This document shows, piece after piece, positions 53,021 through 60,915 of a stretch of DNA of 64,000 nucleotides. Source of the stretch: Catenulispora sp. GP43 (GTDB lineage: Bacteria > Actinomycetota > Actinomycetes > Streptomycetales > Catenulisporaceae). A program made the translations under genes and the position numbers. Each line of letters opens with the position of its first letter. The stretch's first letter is position 1. The stretch covers positions 62,001 to 126,000 of the forward strand of contig NZ_JBGCCT010000024.1 in assembly GCF_041260665.1 (NCBI RefSeq). The letters are read 5' to 3'. The notes beneath the pieces were generated by a model. That model searched no databases, was not told the DNA's origin, and saw only the letters and a list, made by a program, of their open reading frames with translations.

Positions 53021-55147
53021 CTACTTCAGTCCGGGGATGTACATGACGACCAGGTCGATCAGTTTGATCCCGACGAACGGCAGCGCCAGGCCGCCGGCGC
53101 CGTAGATCCACAGGTTGCGGCGCAGCAGCGCGGCCGCCGAGGAGGGCTTGTAGCGCACGCCGCGCAGCGCCAGCGGGATCAGGCCGATGATGATCAGGGC
53201 GTTGAAGATGATGGCGCTGGTGATCGCCGACTTCGGCGAGTGCAGGCCCATGATGTTGAGCACGTGCAGGCCCGGGTAGATCACCGTGAACATGGCCGGG
53301 ATGATCGCGAAGTACTTCGCGACGTCGTTGGCGATGGAGAAGGTGGTCAGGGCGCCGCGGGTGATCAGCAGCTGCTTGCCGATCTCGACGATCTCGATCA
53401 GCTTGGTCGGGTTGGAGTCCAGGTCCACCATGTTCCCGGCCTCCTTGGCGGCCGAGGTGCCGGTGTTCATGGCCACGCCCACGTCGGCCTGCGCCAGGGC
53501 CGGGGCGTCGTTGGTGCCGTCGCCGGTCATCGCGACCAGCTTGCCGCCCTCCTGCTCCTTCTTGATCAGCGCCATCTTGTCCTCGGGCGTGGCCTCGGCC
53601 AGGAAGTCGTCGACCCCGGCCTCCTCGGCGATGGCCTTGGCGGTCAGCGGGTTGTCACCCGTGATCATGACCGTCTTGATGCCCATCTGCCGCAGTTCGG
53701 CGAACCGCTCGCGGATGCCTTCCTTGACGACGTCCTTCAGGTGGATGACGCCCAGGGTGCGGGCCGGCTTGCCGGGCACGAACTCGGCCACCACCAGCGG
53801 GGTGCCGCCGGCGCCGGAGATGGCGTCGACCGCCTGGCCGACCTCGTCGGTGGGGTGTCCGCCGTTGTCGCGGACCCACTTCATCACCGCCGCTCCGGCG
53901 CCCTTGCGGACCTGGCGGCCGTCGGCGAGGTTGACCCCGGACATGCGGGTCTGTGCGGTGAAGGGCACGAACTCCGCGCCGGTCAGCTCACCCTGGTGGC
54001 GCTCGCGCAGCCCGTAAGCCGTCTTGGCCAGCACCACGATCGAGCGGCCCTCGGGTGTCTCGTCAGCCAGCGACGAGAGCTGCGCGGCGTCGGCCAGGGC
54101 GTCCTTGTCCACCCCGGCCACCGGCACGAACTCGCTGGCCTGGCGGTTCCCGAGGGTGATCGTCCCGGTCTTGTCCAGCAGCAGGGTGTTGATGTCGCCG
54201 GCGGCCTCGACCGCGCGGCCGGACATCGCCAGCACGTTGCGCTGGACGAGCCGGTCCATGCCGGCGATGCCGATCGCGGAGAGCAGCGCGCCGATCGTGG
54301 TCGGGATCAGCGCCACCAGCAGCGAGACCATGACCACCAGCGACTGCGCGGCACCGGCCCAGGTGGCCATCGGCTGCAGGGTCACCACGGCCAGCAGGAA
54401 GACGATGGTCAGCGAGGCCAGCAGCACGTTCAACGCCAGCTCGTTCGGCGTCTTCTGCCGGTTCGCGCCCTCGACCAGGCTGATCATCCGGTCGATGAAG
54501 GTCTCCCCCGGCTTGGAGGTGATCTTCACAACGATCCGGTCCGACAGCACCTTGGTCCCGCCGGTCACCGCCGACCGGTCACCGCCGGACTCCCGGATCA
54601 CCGGGGCCGACTCGCCGGTGATCGCCGACTCGTCCACCGAGGCCACGCCCTCGACGACGTCACCGTCGCCGGGGATGACCTGCCCGGCCTCCACCACCAC
54701 GAAGTCGCCGAGCCGCAACTCGGTACCAGGGACCTCGGTCTCGGTGCCGGACTGACCCGGGGACCAGGACGCCAGGCGCCGGGCCACGGTCGTGGTCTTG
54801 GCCTTGCGCAAGGTGGCGGCCTGCGCCTTGCCGCGGCCCTCGGCCACGGCCTCGGCCAGGTTGGCGAACACCACGGTCAGCCACAGCCACACCGTGATGA
54901 CCCAGGCGAACACCGAGGGCTTGGTGACGGCCTCGTACGTGGTCAGCGCGGAGCCGACCTCGACGACGAACATCACCGGGTTCTTCATCATGACCCGGGG
55001 GTCGAGCTTCTTCAGGGCGTCCGGAAGCGACTTCCAGAGCATCTTCGGGTCCAGGAACCCGCCGCCGACGCGGCGCGGTTCACCGCCCGGGTTGTGCTGC
55101 GGGGCCCGCGGCGCGGGGGCAGCTTCCGTCAGGGTGTTGGCAGACAT
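53021..55147 (-). CDS. kdpB: K+-transporting P-type ATPase subunit KdpB
   Basis: Catalytic subunit of 708 aa. P-type ATPase motifs: phosphorylation site DKTGT with Asp325, the actuator loop in [10 protein letters not shown], the KGAGAAV nucleotide site, and the hinge [21 protein letters not shown]. About seven transmembrane helices. The N-terminal 35 residues before the first conserved block are Ala/Pro-rich. Its ATG overlaps the last base of the kdpA stop. It hydrolyses ATP to drive K+ through KdpA under potassium limitation. Confidence 0.98.
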   Translation of the reverse strand: MSANTLTEAAPAPRAPQHNPGGEPRRVGGGFLDPKMLWKSLPDALKKLDPRVMMKNPVMFVVEVGSALTTYEAVTKPSVFAWVITVWLWLTVVFANLAEAVAEGRGKAQAATLRKAKTTTVARRLASWSPGQSGTETEVPGTELRLGDFVVVEAGQVIPGDGDVVEGVASVDESAITGESAPVIRESGGDRSAVTGGTKVLSDRIVVKITSKPGETFIDRMISLVEGANRQKTPNELALNVLLASLTIVFLLAVVTLQPMATWAGAAQSLVVMVSLLVALIPTTIGALLSAIGIAGMDRLVQRNVLAMSGRAVEAAGDINTLLLDKTGTITLGNRQASEFVPVAGVDKDALADAAQLSSLADETPEGRSIVVLAKTAYGLRERHQGELTGAEFVPFTAQTRMSGVNLADGRQVRKGAGAAVMKWVRDNGGHPTDEVGQAVDAISGAGGTPLVVAEFVPGKPARTLGVIHLKDVVKEGIRERFAELRQMGIKTVMITGDNPLTAKAIAEEAGVDDFLAEATPEDKMALIKKEQEGGKLVAMTGDGTNDAPALAQADVGVAMNTGTSAAKEAGNMVDLDSNPTKLIEIVEIGKQLLITRGALTTFSIANDVAKYFAIIPAMFTVIYPGLHVLNIMGLHSPKSAITSAIIFNALIIIGLIPLALRGVRYKPSSAAALLRRNLWIYGAGGLALPFVGIKLIDLVVMYIPGLK

Positions 55148-56832
55148 CAGTGCAGTCCTTCAGCGAGCGGCCCGAGCGACAGGGCCGGGAAGTAGGTGAG
55201 GCCGACGACCAGCAGCACGGTGCCCAGCAGCATCCCCGCGAACAGCGGCGAGGCGGTCTTGAGCGTGCCCTCGGTCTCCGGGACCGGCTTCTGCTTGGCC
55301 AGCGACCCGGCCAGCGCCAGCACCCAGATCATCGGCAGGAACCGGCCGAACATCATGGCCAGCGCGCCGGCGGTGTTCCACCAATGGGTGTTGCCGGACA
55401 GCCCCCCGAAGGCCGAGCCGTTGTTGTTGCCCATCGAGGTGAAGGCGTACAAGATCTCGGAGAAGCCGTGTGGCGACGGACTGCCGTCGGGCCCCAGGTT
55501 CCCGGAGCTGATCGAGGCGGTCTCGCCCTTCAGCGCCATCGCCAGACCGGTGAAGATGAGCACCACGGCGGGGGTGGTGAGGATGTACAGCGCCGCGTAC
55601 TTCATCTCGGTCGGGCGGATCTTCTTGCCCAGGTACTCCGGCGTGCGGCCGACCATCAGACCGGCGATGAACACCGTGATGATCGCCAGGATCAGCATGC
55701 CGTACAGGCCCGAGCCGGTTCCGCCGGGCGCGATCTCACCCAGCATCATGTTGAACATGGCCGCACCGCCGCCGAACGGCGTGTACGAGTCGTGCCAGGA
55801 GTTGACCGCACCAGTGGACGTCAACGTCGTGGACGTCATGAACAAGGTCGAGGCCGGGATGCCGAACCTGGACTCCTTGCCCTCCAGCGCGGCGTGGCCG
55901 TCGGCCAGGTTGATGCCGTGGTGGTGCACCTCGAAGAACGTCGAGAACGCCAGCGACCCGATCCAGATGATCGCCATCACCGACAGGATCGTGTAGCCCT
56001 GCTTGTGCGAGCCGACCATCTTGCCGAAGGTGCGCGGCAGCGCGAAGCCGATCACCAGCAGCAGATAGATCTCGATCAGGTTCGTGAACGCCGTGGGGTT
56101 CTCGAACGGATGCGCGGAGTTGGCGTTGAAGATGCCGCCGCCGTTGGTACCGAGCTCCTTGATGACCTCCTGGGAGGCGGTCGCGCCGGTGTACAGGTTC
56201 TGGTTGCCGTTGAGCGTGTGCACCACGGTCATGTGGTCGCCCAGGGACTGCACCGAACCGCAGGCGACGAGGATCACCGCGAAGACGATCGAGAACGGCA
56301 GCATCAGCCGGATCAGGACCCGGGTCAGGTCCACCCAGAAGTTGCCCAGACGGTCGGTCCTGCTCCGCGTGAAGCCGCGGATCAGGGTCGCGACCACCGC
56401 GATGCCGACCGAGGCCGACACGAAGTTCTGCACCGCCAGGCCCGTCGCCTGCGCGACGTAGCCCAGCGTGTTCTCGCCGCCGTAGTTCTGCCAGTTGGTG
56501 TTGGTCACGAACGAGGCAGCCGTGTTGTACGCCAGGTCGGCCTGCATCTTCGGCATGCCCAGCGCCATCATCAGGTGGTCCTGCACCCGCAGCAGCAGGT
56601 ACAGCAGCAGGATCCCGACCGCGGAGATGGCGAACACCGACCGCAGGTACGTGCCCCAGGTCTGGTCCGCCTCGGCGTCCACGCCCATCGTCTTGTACAG
56701 GACCTTCTCCGCCCGAAGGTGCTTCTTCGAGGTGAGAATGTGCGCCATGTAGTCGCCCAGCGGCCGGTAGGACACGGCCAGCAGGAGGACCAGCGCGGCG
56801 ACTTGGAGCAAGCCGGCCCAGGTGTCCGACAT
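55147..56832 (-). CDS. kdpA: K+-transporting ATPase subunit KdpA
   Basis: Channel-like K+-binding subunit of 561 aa with about ten transmembrane helices. The four filter regions are recognisable: [46 protein letters not shown] and [13 protein letters not shown]. Its ATG overlaps the kdpF stop by one base (TGATG). Normal length. Confidence 0.98.
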   Translation of the reverse strand: MSDTWAGLLQVAALVLLLAVSYRPLGDYMAHILTSKKHLRAEKVLYKTMGVDAEADQTWGTYLRSVFAISAVGILLLYLLLRVQDHLMMALGMPKMQADLAYNTAASFVTNTNWQNYGGENTLGYVAQATGLAVQNFVSASVGIAVVATLIRGFTRSRTDRLGNFWVDLTRVLIRLMLPFSIVFAVILVACGSVQSLGDHMTVVHTLNGNQNLYTGATASQEVIKELGTNGGGIFNANSAHPFENPTAFTNLIEIYLLLVIGFALPRTFGKMVGSHKQGYTILSVMAIIWIGSLAFSTFFEVHHHGINLADGHAALEGKESRFGIPASTLFMTSTTLTSTGAVNSWHDSYTPFGGGAAMFNMMLGEIAPGGTGSGLYGMLILAIITVFIAGLMVGRTPEYLGKKIRPTEMKYAALYILTTPAVVLIFTGLAMALKGETASISSGNLGPDGSPSPHGFSEILYAFTSMGNNNGSAFGGLSGNTHWWNTAGALAMMFGRFLPMIWVLALAGSLAKQKPVPETEGTLKTASPLFAGMLLGTVLLVVGLTYFPALSLGPLAEGLH

Positions 56833-56921
56833 CAGAACTTCTCCGGGAGGATCAGGGCCGCTATGAGATAGCCGACCAGCAGGACCGACACGATCAGGCC
56901 GATGATGTTCTCAGCGCTCAA
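56832..56921 (-). CDS. kdpF: K+-transporting ATPase subunit KdpF (29 aa)
   Basis: Single-helix peptide of 29 aa, starting MSAENIIGLIVSVLLVGY and ending ALILPEKF, which stabilises the Kdp complex. Start codon TTG at 56921. The length, the ENxxGL start and the PEKF end are those of KdpF. It overlaps the upstream 29-aa gene by 11 bp and kdpA by 1 bp. Confidence 0.9.
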   Translation of the reverse strand: MSAENIIGLIVSVLLVGYLIAALILPEKF

Positions 56922-57000
56922 GACGCTCGACCCCCTTGATGATCAACGCGAGAAGCGCGAAGAACGCGATCGTGATCCCGACGAAAATCACGTCGGCCAT
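56911..57000 (-). CDS. Tiny membrane protein heading the kdp operon (29 aa)
   Basis: Single-helix peptide of 29 aa starting MADVIFVGITIAFFALLALI and ending KGVERLER. It has the best ribosome site in the operon (AAGGAG, 7 bp before the ATG at 57000) and ends inside kdpF. Similar tiny proteins precede kdpF in other actinobacteria, as far as I recall. It may be a second small Kdp regulator or mainly a translational coupler that lets the TTG-started kdpF be read. Confidence 0.8.
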   Translation of the reverse strand: MADVIFVGITIAFFALLALIIKGVERLER

Positions 57001-57072
57001 CAGGTGCTCCTTGGATTCGGGGACTTGGGTACTCCAGTCAGTGAACCCGCGGAGATTGCGCGCATTGGACCC

Positions 57073-57091
57073 GCAAGCGGTATGCAAACGC
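57073..57091 (+). promoter_or_regulatory. K+-regulon repeat, site C (kdpFABC)
   Basis: Plus-strand GCAAGCGGTATGCAAACGC with half-sites 11 bp apart and a weak third (GCATT) at 57062. The proximal edge is 73 bp upstream of the first kdp-operon ATG at 57000. It is in the region shared with the divergent amidohydrolase. Confidence 0.6.
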
Positions 57092-57157
57092 GCAGGCTGT
57101 GGATGCGCACACCCCCCAAACGTGCGGCGTGGTAATCGCGCGCTTACTATCCGTGAA

Positions 57158-58798
57158 GTGAGCGACATACCGGTGATCCGCCACGCCGACCTGATCCTGC
57201 GCGGCGGCCGCATCCACACCCTGGACGCCGCCGACACGGTGGTCTCCTCGCTGGCCGTGGCCGGCGACCGGGTCGCGGCGGCCGGGGACGACCGCGAGAC
57301 CGCCGCGCTGCTGGGCCCGGGCACCGAGGTGATCGACCTGGCCGGCCGGGTCGTCGTCCCGGGCCTGCACGACTCCCACCTGCACCTGGCCGACGCCGGC
57401 AACTCCTGGAACCTGCAGGTCCGCTGGGACGGCGTGCCGTCCCTGGCCGACGCCCTGCGCCTGCTCGCGGTCCGCGCCGCCGAGGCCGCCCCGGGCCAGT
57501 GGGTCCAGGTGATCGGCGGCTGGTCGCAGGCCCAGTTCGCCGAGCACCGCCTGCCCACCCCGGCGGAGATCGAATCGGTGTCGCAGGACGTCCCGGTCCT
57601 GGTGGTCTTCCTGGACACCGGAGCTTTCCTGAATCAAGCGGCGCTGCGGGCCCTGGGCTACGACAAGACCACCCCGGACCCGCCGGGCGGCGAGATCCAG
57701 CGCGACCGGGACGGGAACCCCACCGGGCTGCTGATCGCCAAGCCCAGCCCGGCGGTGCTGGCGCTGGCCGTGCTCGGGGCGCCGCGGCTGGGGCCGGAGG
57801 AGCGGCTGAACTCCACGCACCGGTTCCTGCAGGAGCTGAGCCGGCGCGGGGTGACCGGCGCGATCGACGCCGGGGCGACCGGGTTCCCGGACTGCTACGG
57901 CGCGCTGCGGACGCTGCGTGACCAGAACCGGCTGCCGGTGCGGACGGCGCTGAACGTCTTCGCCACCGAGCCGGGTTCGGAGCGCGACGAGCTCGCCGCG
58001 CTGATGGACGGCCTGACCCTCGGCGGCGACGACCTGCTGTGGTTCAACGGCGTCGGCGAGGCGCTGACGCTGGAGGGCGTGGACTTCGCCAACTTCGCCC
58101 AACCCCGCCCCGAGCTGTCCGCGGCCCTGGGGCGGCACCTGGAGCCGGTGGTGCGGCTGCTGGTGGAGCGGCGGTGGCCGTTCAGCTTCCACGCCACCTA
58201 CGACGAGACGATCCAGCGGTTCCTCGGAGTGCTGGAGACGGTGGACCACGACATCCCGTTCGACGGCCTGCGCTGGGCCGTGGAGCACGCCGAGACCATC
58301 GCGCCGGAGACGATCGACCGGGTGGCGGCGCTCGGCGGCGGCATCACGGTGCAGCACCGGATGGCCTACCGGGGCGAGCAGTTCTCGCAGCGCTACGGCC
58401 CCGAGGCGGCCCGCCGCGCGCAGCCGGTGATGGAGATGCTGACGCGCGGCGTGCCGGTCGGCGGCGGGACGGACGGCACGTGGATGGCCGACGCGAACCC
58501 GTGGAACGCGCTGCGGTGGTTCACGACGGGGACGACGCTCGGCGGGCTGGAGATGTGGCGGCCGGAGGACCGCCTGGACCGGACGCTGGCGCTGCGGCTG
58601 TTCACCGAGGGAAGCGCCTGGTTCACCGGCGAGCAGCGGCGGCGCGGGACGCTGGAGCCGGGGATGCTCGCCGACTTCGCGGTGCTGTCGGCGGACTACT
58701 TCAGCGTGCCCGAGGCGGAGATGGCCGACCTGGAGTCGGTGTTGACCGTGGTCGGCGGGAAGGTCGTGTACGAGGCGGAGCCGTTCGCGCCGCGCTGA
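57158..58798 (+). CDS. YtcJ-like metal-dependent amidohydrolase
   Basis: Enzyme of 546 aa, amidohydrolase superfamily, YtcJ/exoenzyme-regulatory (AepA) type. Metal motif HDSHLHL, then VQVIGGWSQAQF, GAIDAGATGFPD, FSFHATYDETI, the late His in WAVEHAETI, and the terminal Asp in VGGGTDGTWM. No signal peptide. The GTG at 57158 lies 67 bp beyond repeat site C. The substrate is unknown; no partner genes beside it. It is divergent from the kdp operon. Confidence 0.87.
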   Translation: MSDIPVIRHADLILRGGRIHTLDAADTVVSSLAVAGDRVAAAGDDRETAALLGPGTEVIDLAGRVVVPGLHDSHLHLADAGNSWNLQVRWDGVPSLADALRLLAVRAAEAAPGQWVQVIGGWSQAQFAEHRLPTPAEIESVSQDVPVLVVFLDTGAFLNQAALRALGYDKTTPDPPGGEIQRDRDGNPTGLLIAKPSPAVLALAVLGAPRLGPEERLNSTHRFLQELSRRGVTGAIDAGATGFPDCYGALRTLRDQNRLPVRTALNVFATEPGSERDELAALMDGLTLGGDDLLWFNGVGEALTLEGVDFANFAQPRPELSAALGRHLEPVVRLLVERRWPFSFHATYDETIQRFLGVLETVDHDIPFDGLRWAVEHAETIAPETIDRVAALGGGITVQHRMAYRGEQFSQRYGPEAARRAQPVMEMLTRGVPVGGGTDGTWMADANPWNALRWFTTGTTLGGLEMWRPEDRLDRTLALRLFTEGSAWFTGEQRRRGTLEPGMLADFAVLSADYFSVPEAEMADLESVLTVVGGKVVYEAEPFAPR

Positions 58799-58799
58799 C

Positions 58800-58840
58800 G
58801 CGAGGGCGGCGCCGATGTCCTCGCACTCGCTCGCCCTCGC
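58800..58840. terminator. Convergent hairpin, amidohydrolase/lysA
   Basis: A perfect 9-bp inverted repeat GCGAGGGCG (58800-58808) / CGCCCTCGC (58832-58840), with a 23-nt loop, between two convergent stop codons. Confidence 0.5.
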
Positions 58841-58856
58841 ACTCGCCGGAAAGTCA

Positions 58857-60158
58857 TCACAGACTCACATCGCGCGCCTGCAGATCCTCCAGCGTCTCGC
58901 GCCGTATCAGCACCCTGGCGACACCGTCGCGCACCGCGATCACCGGCGGCCGGCAGACCTGGTTGTACGTCGAGGCCATCGAGTGCTGGTACGCCCCGGT
59001 GCACGGCACCGCGAGCAGGTCGCCGGGCCGCAGATCGGACGGCAGCGGCAGGTCGCGCGCGATGACGTCGCCGGCCTCGCAGTGCCGGCCGACCACGGTC
59101 ATCGGCTCCGATGCGGCGGTGGTGGCACGGCCGATGAGGCGCGCGGTGTAGGCCGAGCCGTAGAGCGCGGGGCGCGGGTTGTCGCTCATGCCGCCGTCGA
59201 CCGCCACGAAGGTCCGGATGCCGGGGTTGCGCTTCATGGTCAGGACCCGGTAGAGCGTCACGCCGGCGCGGGCCACGATCGCGCGGCCGGGTTCGACGGT
59301 CAGCCTCGGCACCGGCAGCCGATGCTGGCGGCAGGCTTTGGCGATCACGGCGCGGACGGTGCGCGCGTACTGCTCCAGGTCGAAGTCCGGGTCGCCGTCG
59401 CAGTAACCGACCGCGTGGCCGCCGCCGAGGTCGAGTTCGGGCAGGACGACGCCGTACTCGTCGCGGATCCACGCCATCAGCGCGATCAGGCGCCGCGCGG
59501 CCTCGGCGAAGACGTCCACGGAGGTGATCTGGCTGCCGAGATGGCAGTGCAGACCGGCCAGTTCCAGCGCGGGGCGCTCGGTGAGCTGCCAGTGCAGGAC
59601 TTGGCGGACCGCGTCGGCCGCCGCGCCGGCGGACAGCGAGAAGCCGAACTTCTGGTCCTCGATACCGGTGGCCACGGCCGCGTGGGTGTGCGCGTCCACG
59701 CCGGGTGTGACCCGGATCAGCACCTTCTGCGGACGCCCCGGATGCGCGGCGACCGCGAGCTGCGTGATCTCGTAGGTCGAGTCCACGACGACGCGCCCGA
59801 CGCCGTAGGCCAGCGCGTCCTGCACATCGCGCGGCGTCTTGGCGTTGCCGTGCAACACGATCCGCTCGGCGGGGAACCCGACATGCCGGGCCAGCGCGAG
59901 CTCGCCGCCGGAGCAGACGTCCAGCGACAGGCCCTCGGCCTGGATCCACCCGATCATCGCGCGGCAGAGGAACGCCTTGCCGGCATAGGCGATCTCAGCT
60001 TCGGGCAGAGCGGCACGATAGGCGCGGGCCCTGGCCCGGACGTCGGCCTCGTCCAGGACGTAGGCCGGGGTCCCGTAGGTCGCCGCGATCTCCGCCAGGC
60101 GGACGCCGCCGACCGCCAGATCGCCCTCATCGGCGGCAGTGGCTGAAGAAGGGGTCAT
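58857..60158 (-). CDS. lysA: Diaminopimelate decarboxylase (paralogue 2)
   Basis: Fold-III PLP decarboxylase of 433 aa. Intact motifs: PLP Lys in AYAGKAFLC, LDVCSGGELALA, QKFGFS, HCHLGSQI, GGGHAVGY, EPGRAIV, DGGMSDNPRPALYG, the catalytic Cys in RHCEAGDV and GAYQHSMASTYN. Expected to make lysine from meso-DAP. The ATG at 60158 is favoured (MTPSSATAADEGDLAVGG) but has no clear ribosome site; it lies inside a small overlapping ORF, suggesting translational coupling. It is a clear paralogue of the gene at 9295. Confidence 0.88.
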   Translation of the reverse strand: MTPSSATAADEGDLAVGGVRLAEIAATYGTPAYVLDEADVRARARAYRAALPEAEIAYAGKAFLCRAMIGWIQAEGLSLDVCSGGELALARHVGFPAERIVLHGNAKTPRDVQDALAYGVGRVVVDSTYEITQLAVAAHPGRPQKVLIRVTPGVDAHTHAAVATGIEDQKFGFSLSAGAAADAVRQVLHWQLTERPALELAGLHCHLGSQITSVDVFAEAARRLIALMAWIRDEYGVVLPELDLGGGHAVGYCDGDPDFDLEQYARTVRAVIAKACRQHRLPVPRLTVEPGRAIVARAGVTLYRVLTMKRNPGIRTFVAVDGGMSDNPRPALYGSAYTARLIGRATTAASEPMTVVGRHCEAGDVIARDLPLPSDLRPGDLLAVPCTGAYQHSMASTYNQVCRPPVIAVRDGVARVLIRRETLEDLQARDVSL

Positions 60159-60294
60159 CGTCGTGGTCAGCGGCCACGGCGTCGTCGTGCTGGATACCCG
60201 CACCTGGTTCTTCATCGCAGTCGCAATCGTCGTCGGGGCAGCCGCAGTACCAGACGTGCGGCGCGGAATCGGTGGAGTGATGTTCACTGAGCAT
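60127..60294 (-). CDS. Small Cys/Asp/His-rich protein (55 aa), candidate
   Basis: Frame of 55 aa whose ATG (60294) overlaps the SAV_915-like stop by 11 bp and which runs 32 bp into the lysA start. It contains WYCGCPDDDCDCDEE, a CxC-x4-CxC pattern, followed by acidic His-rich sequence, ending HCRR. The third codon positions are largely G/C, as in real genes here. The motif suggests metal binding. No family recognised; it could be a coupler for lysA or a true small metal-binding protein. Confidence 0.5.
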   Translation of the reverse strand: MLSEHHSTDSAPHVWYCGCPDDDCDCDEEPGAGIQHDDAVAADHDDDPFFSHCRR

Positions 60295-60667
60295 GGCGAG
60301 CCGCCAGACGGATGCGAGCGCCGGCACGGCGGCGCGCCGGGAGGATCGTCTGCAGCGCGACCAGCGGCTTGGGCGCGACGGCGACCGCGGTCGGAGCGAA
60401 CGGCACCGCGTCGACCCGCATCTCGGCGGCACCGGCCTCGGCCAGCATCCGCCGCGCCATCGCCGGGTTCAGCGAGATCCAGGCCTGGTCGGCACCGAAC
60501 ACCGCGGCCAACGCCGCCGAGGTGCTGAACGCGAGTCCGACCCGCTGTCCATCGGGCAGACGCCCGGTCCGCACGGCGACCGACCCGCAGCGCCCGGCCC
60601 GGACGGGGACCAGCACCAGCCGGTTGTCGGCGGTGCGTTGGTCGGGCTCCAGAACGGTGGTGTCCAT
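60284..60667 (-). CDS. SAV_915-like small protein
   Basis: Protein of 127 aa. The ATG at 60667 has a strong AAGGAG ribosome site. The segment RLPDGQRVGLAFSTSAALAAVFGADQAWISLNPAMARRMLAEAGAAEMRVDAV matches the SAV_915-type pattern, an actinobacterial family of unknown function. The C-terminal third is Arg/Ala-rich and basic. It leads into the small Cys-rich frame and lysA on the same strand, and is divergent from kdpD. Confidence 0.75.
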   Translation of the reverse strand: MDTTVLEPDQRTADNRLVLVPVRAGRCGSVAVRTGRLPDGQRVGLAFSTSAALAAVFGADQAWISLNPAMARRMLAEAGAAEMRVDAVPFAPTAVAVAPKPLVALQTILPARRRAGARIRLAARHAQ

Positions 60668-60825
60668 GGTGTGCTCCTTCTTTCCGCTCTTCCCTTCCGA
60701 AAGTAGGAGCCTGAATCCGCCCCGGGCAGAGGCGCCAACACCACCCAAGCGGAGCCGGCCCGAACGCCCACGGCCCGCAAGCGGACCTTGTGAAACCGGT
60801 CACGATGCTGGTCCGGCGGCCAATC

Positions 60826-60844
60826 GCAAACGAGATGCAAACGC
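60826..60844 (+). promoter_or_regulatory. K+-regulon repeat, site D (kdpDE)
   Basis: Plus-strand GCAAACGAGATGCAAACGC, the most regular copy: two GCAAACG half-sites exactly 11 bp apart. The proximal edge is about 72 bp upstream of the kdpD ATG at 60916. Confidence 0.6.
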
Positions 60845-60915
60845 CGGCGGTTATCCAGTCATTCGCGCACGTGGGACGATCAGTGCGTGGCTGTGGAGAC
60901 AGGAATGGCGGCGCG

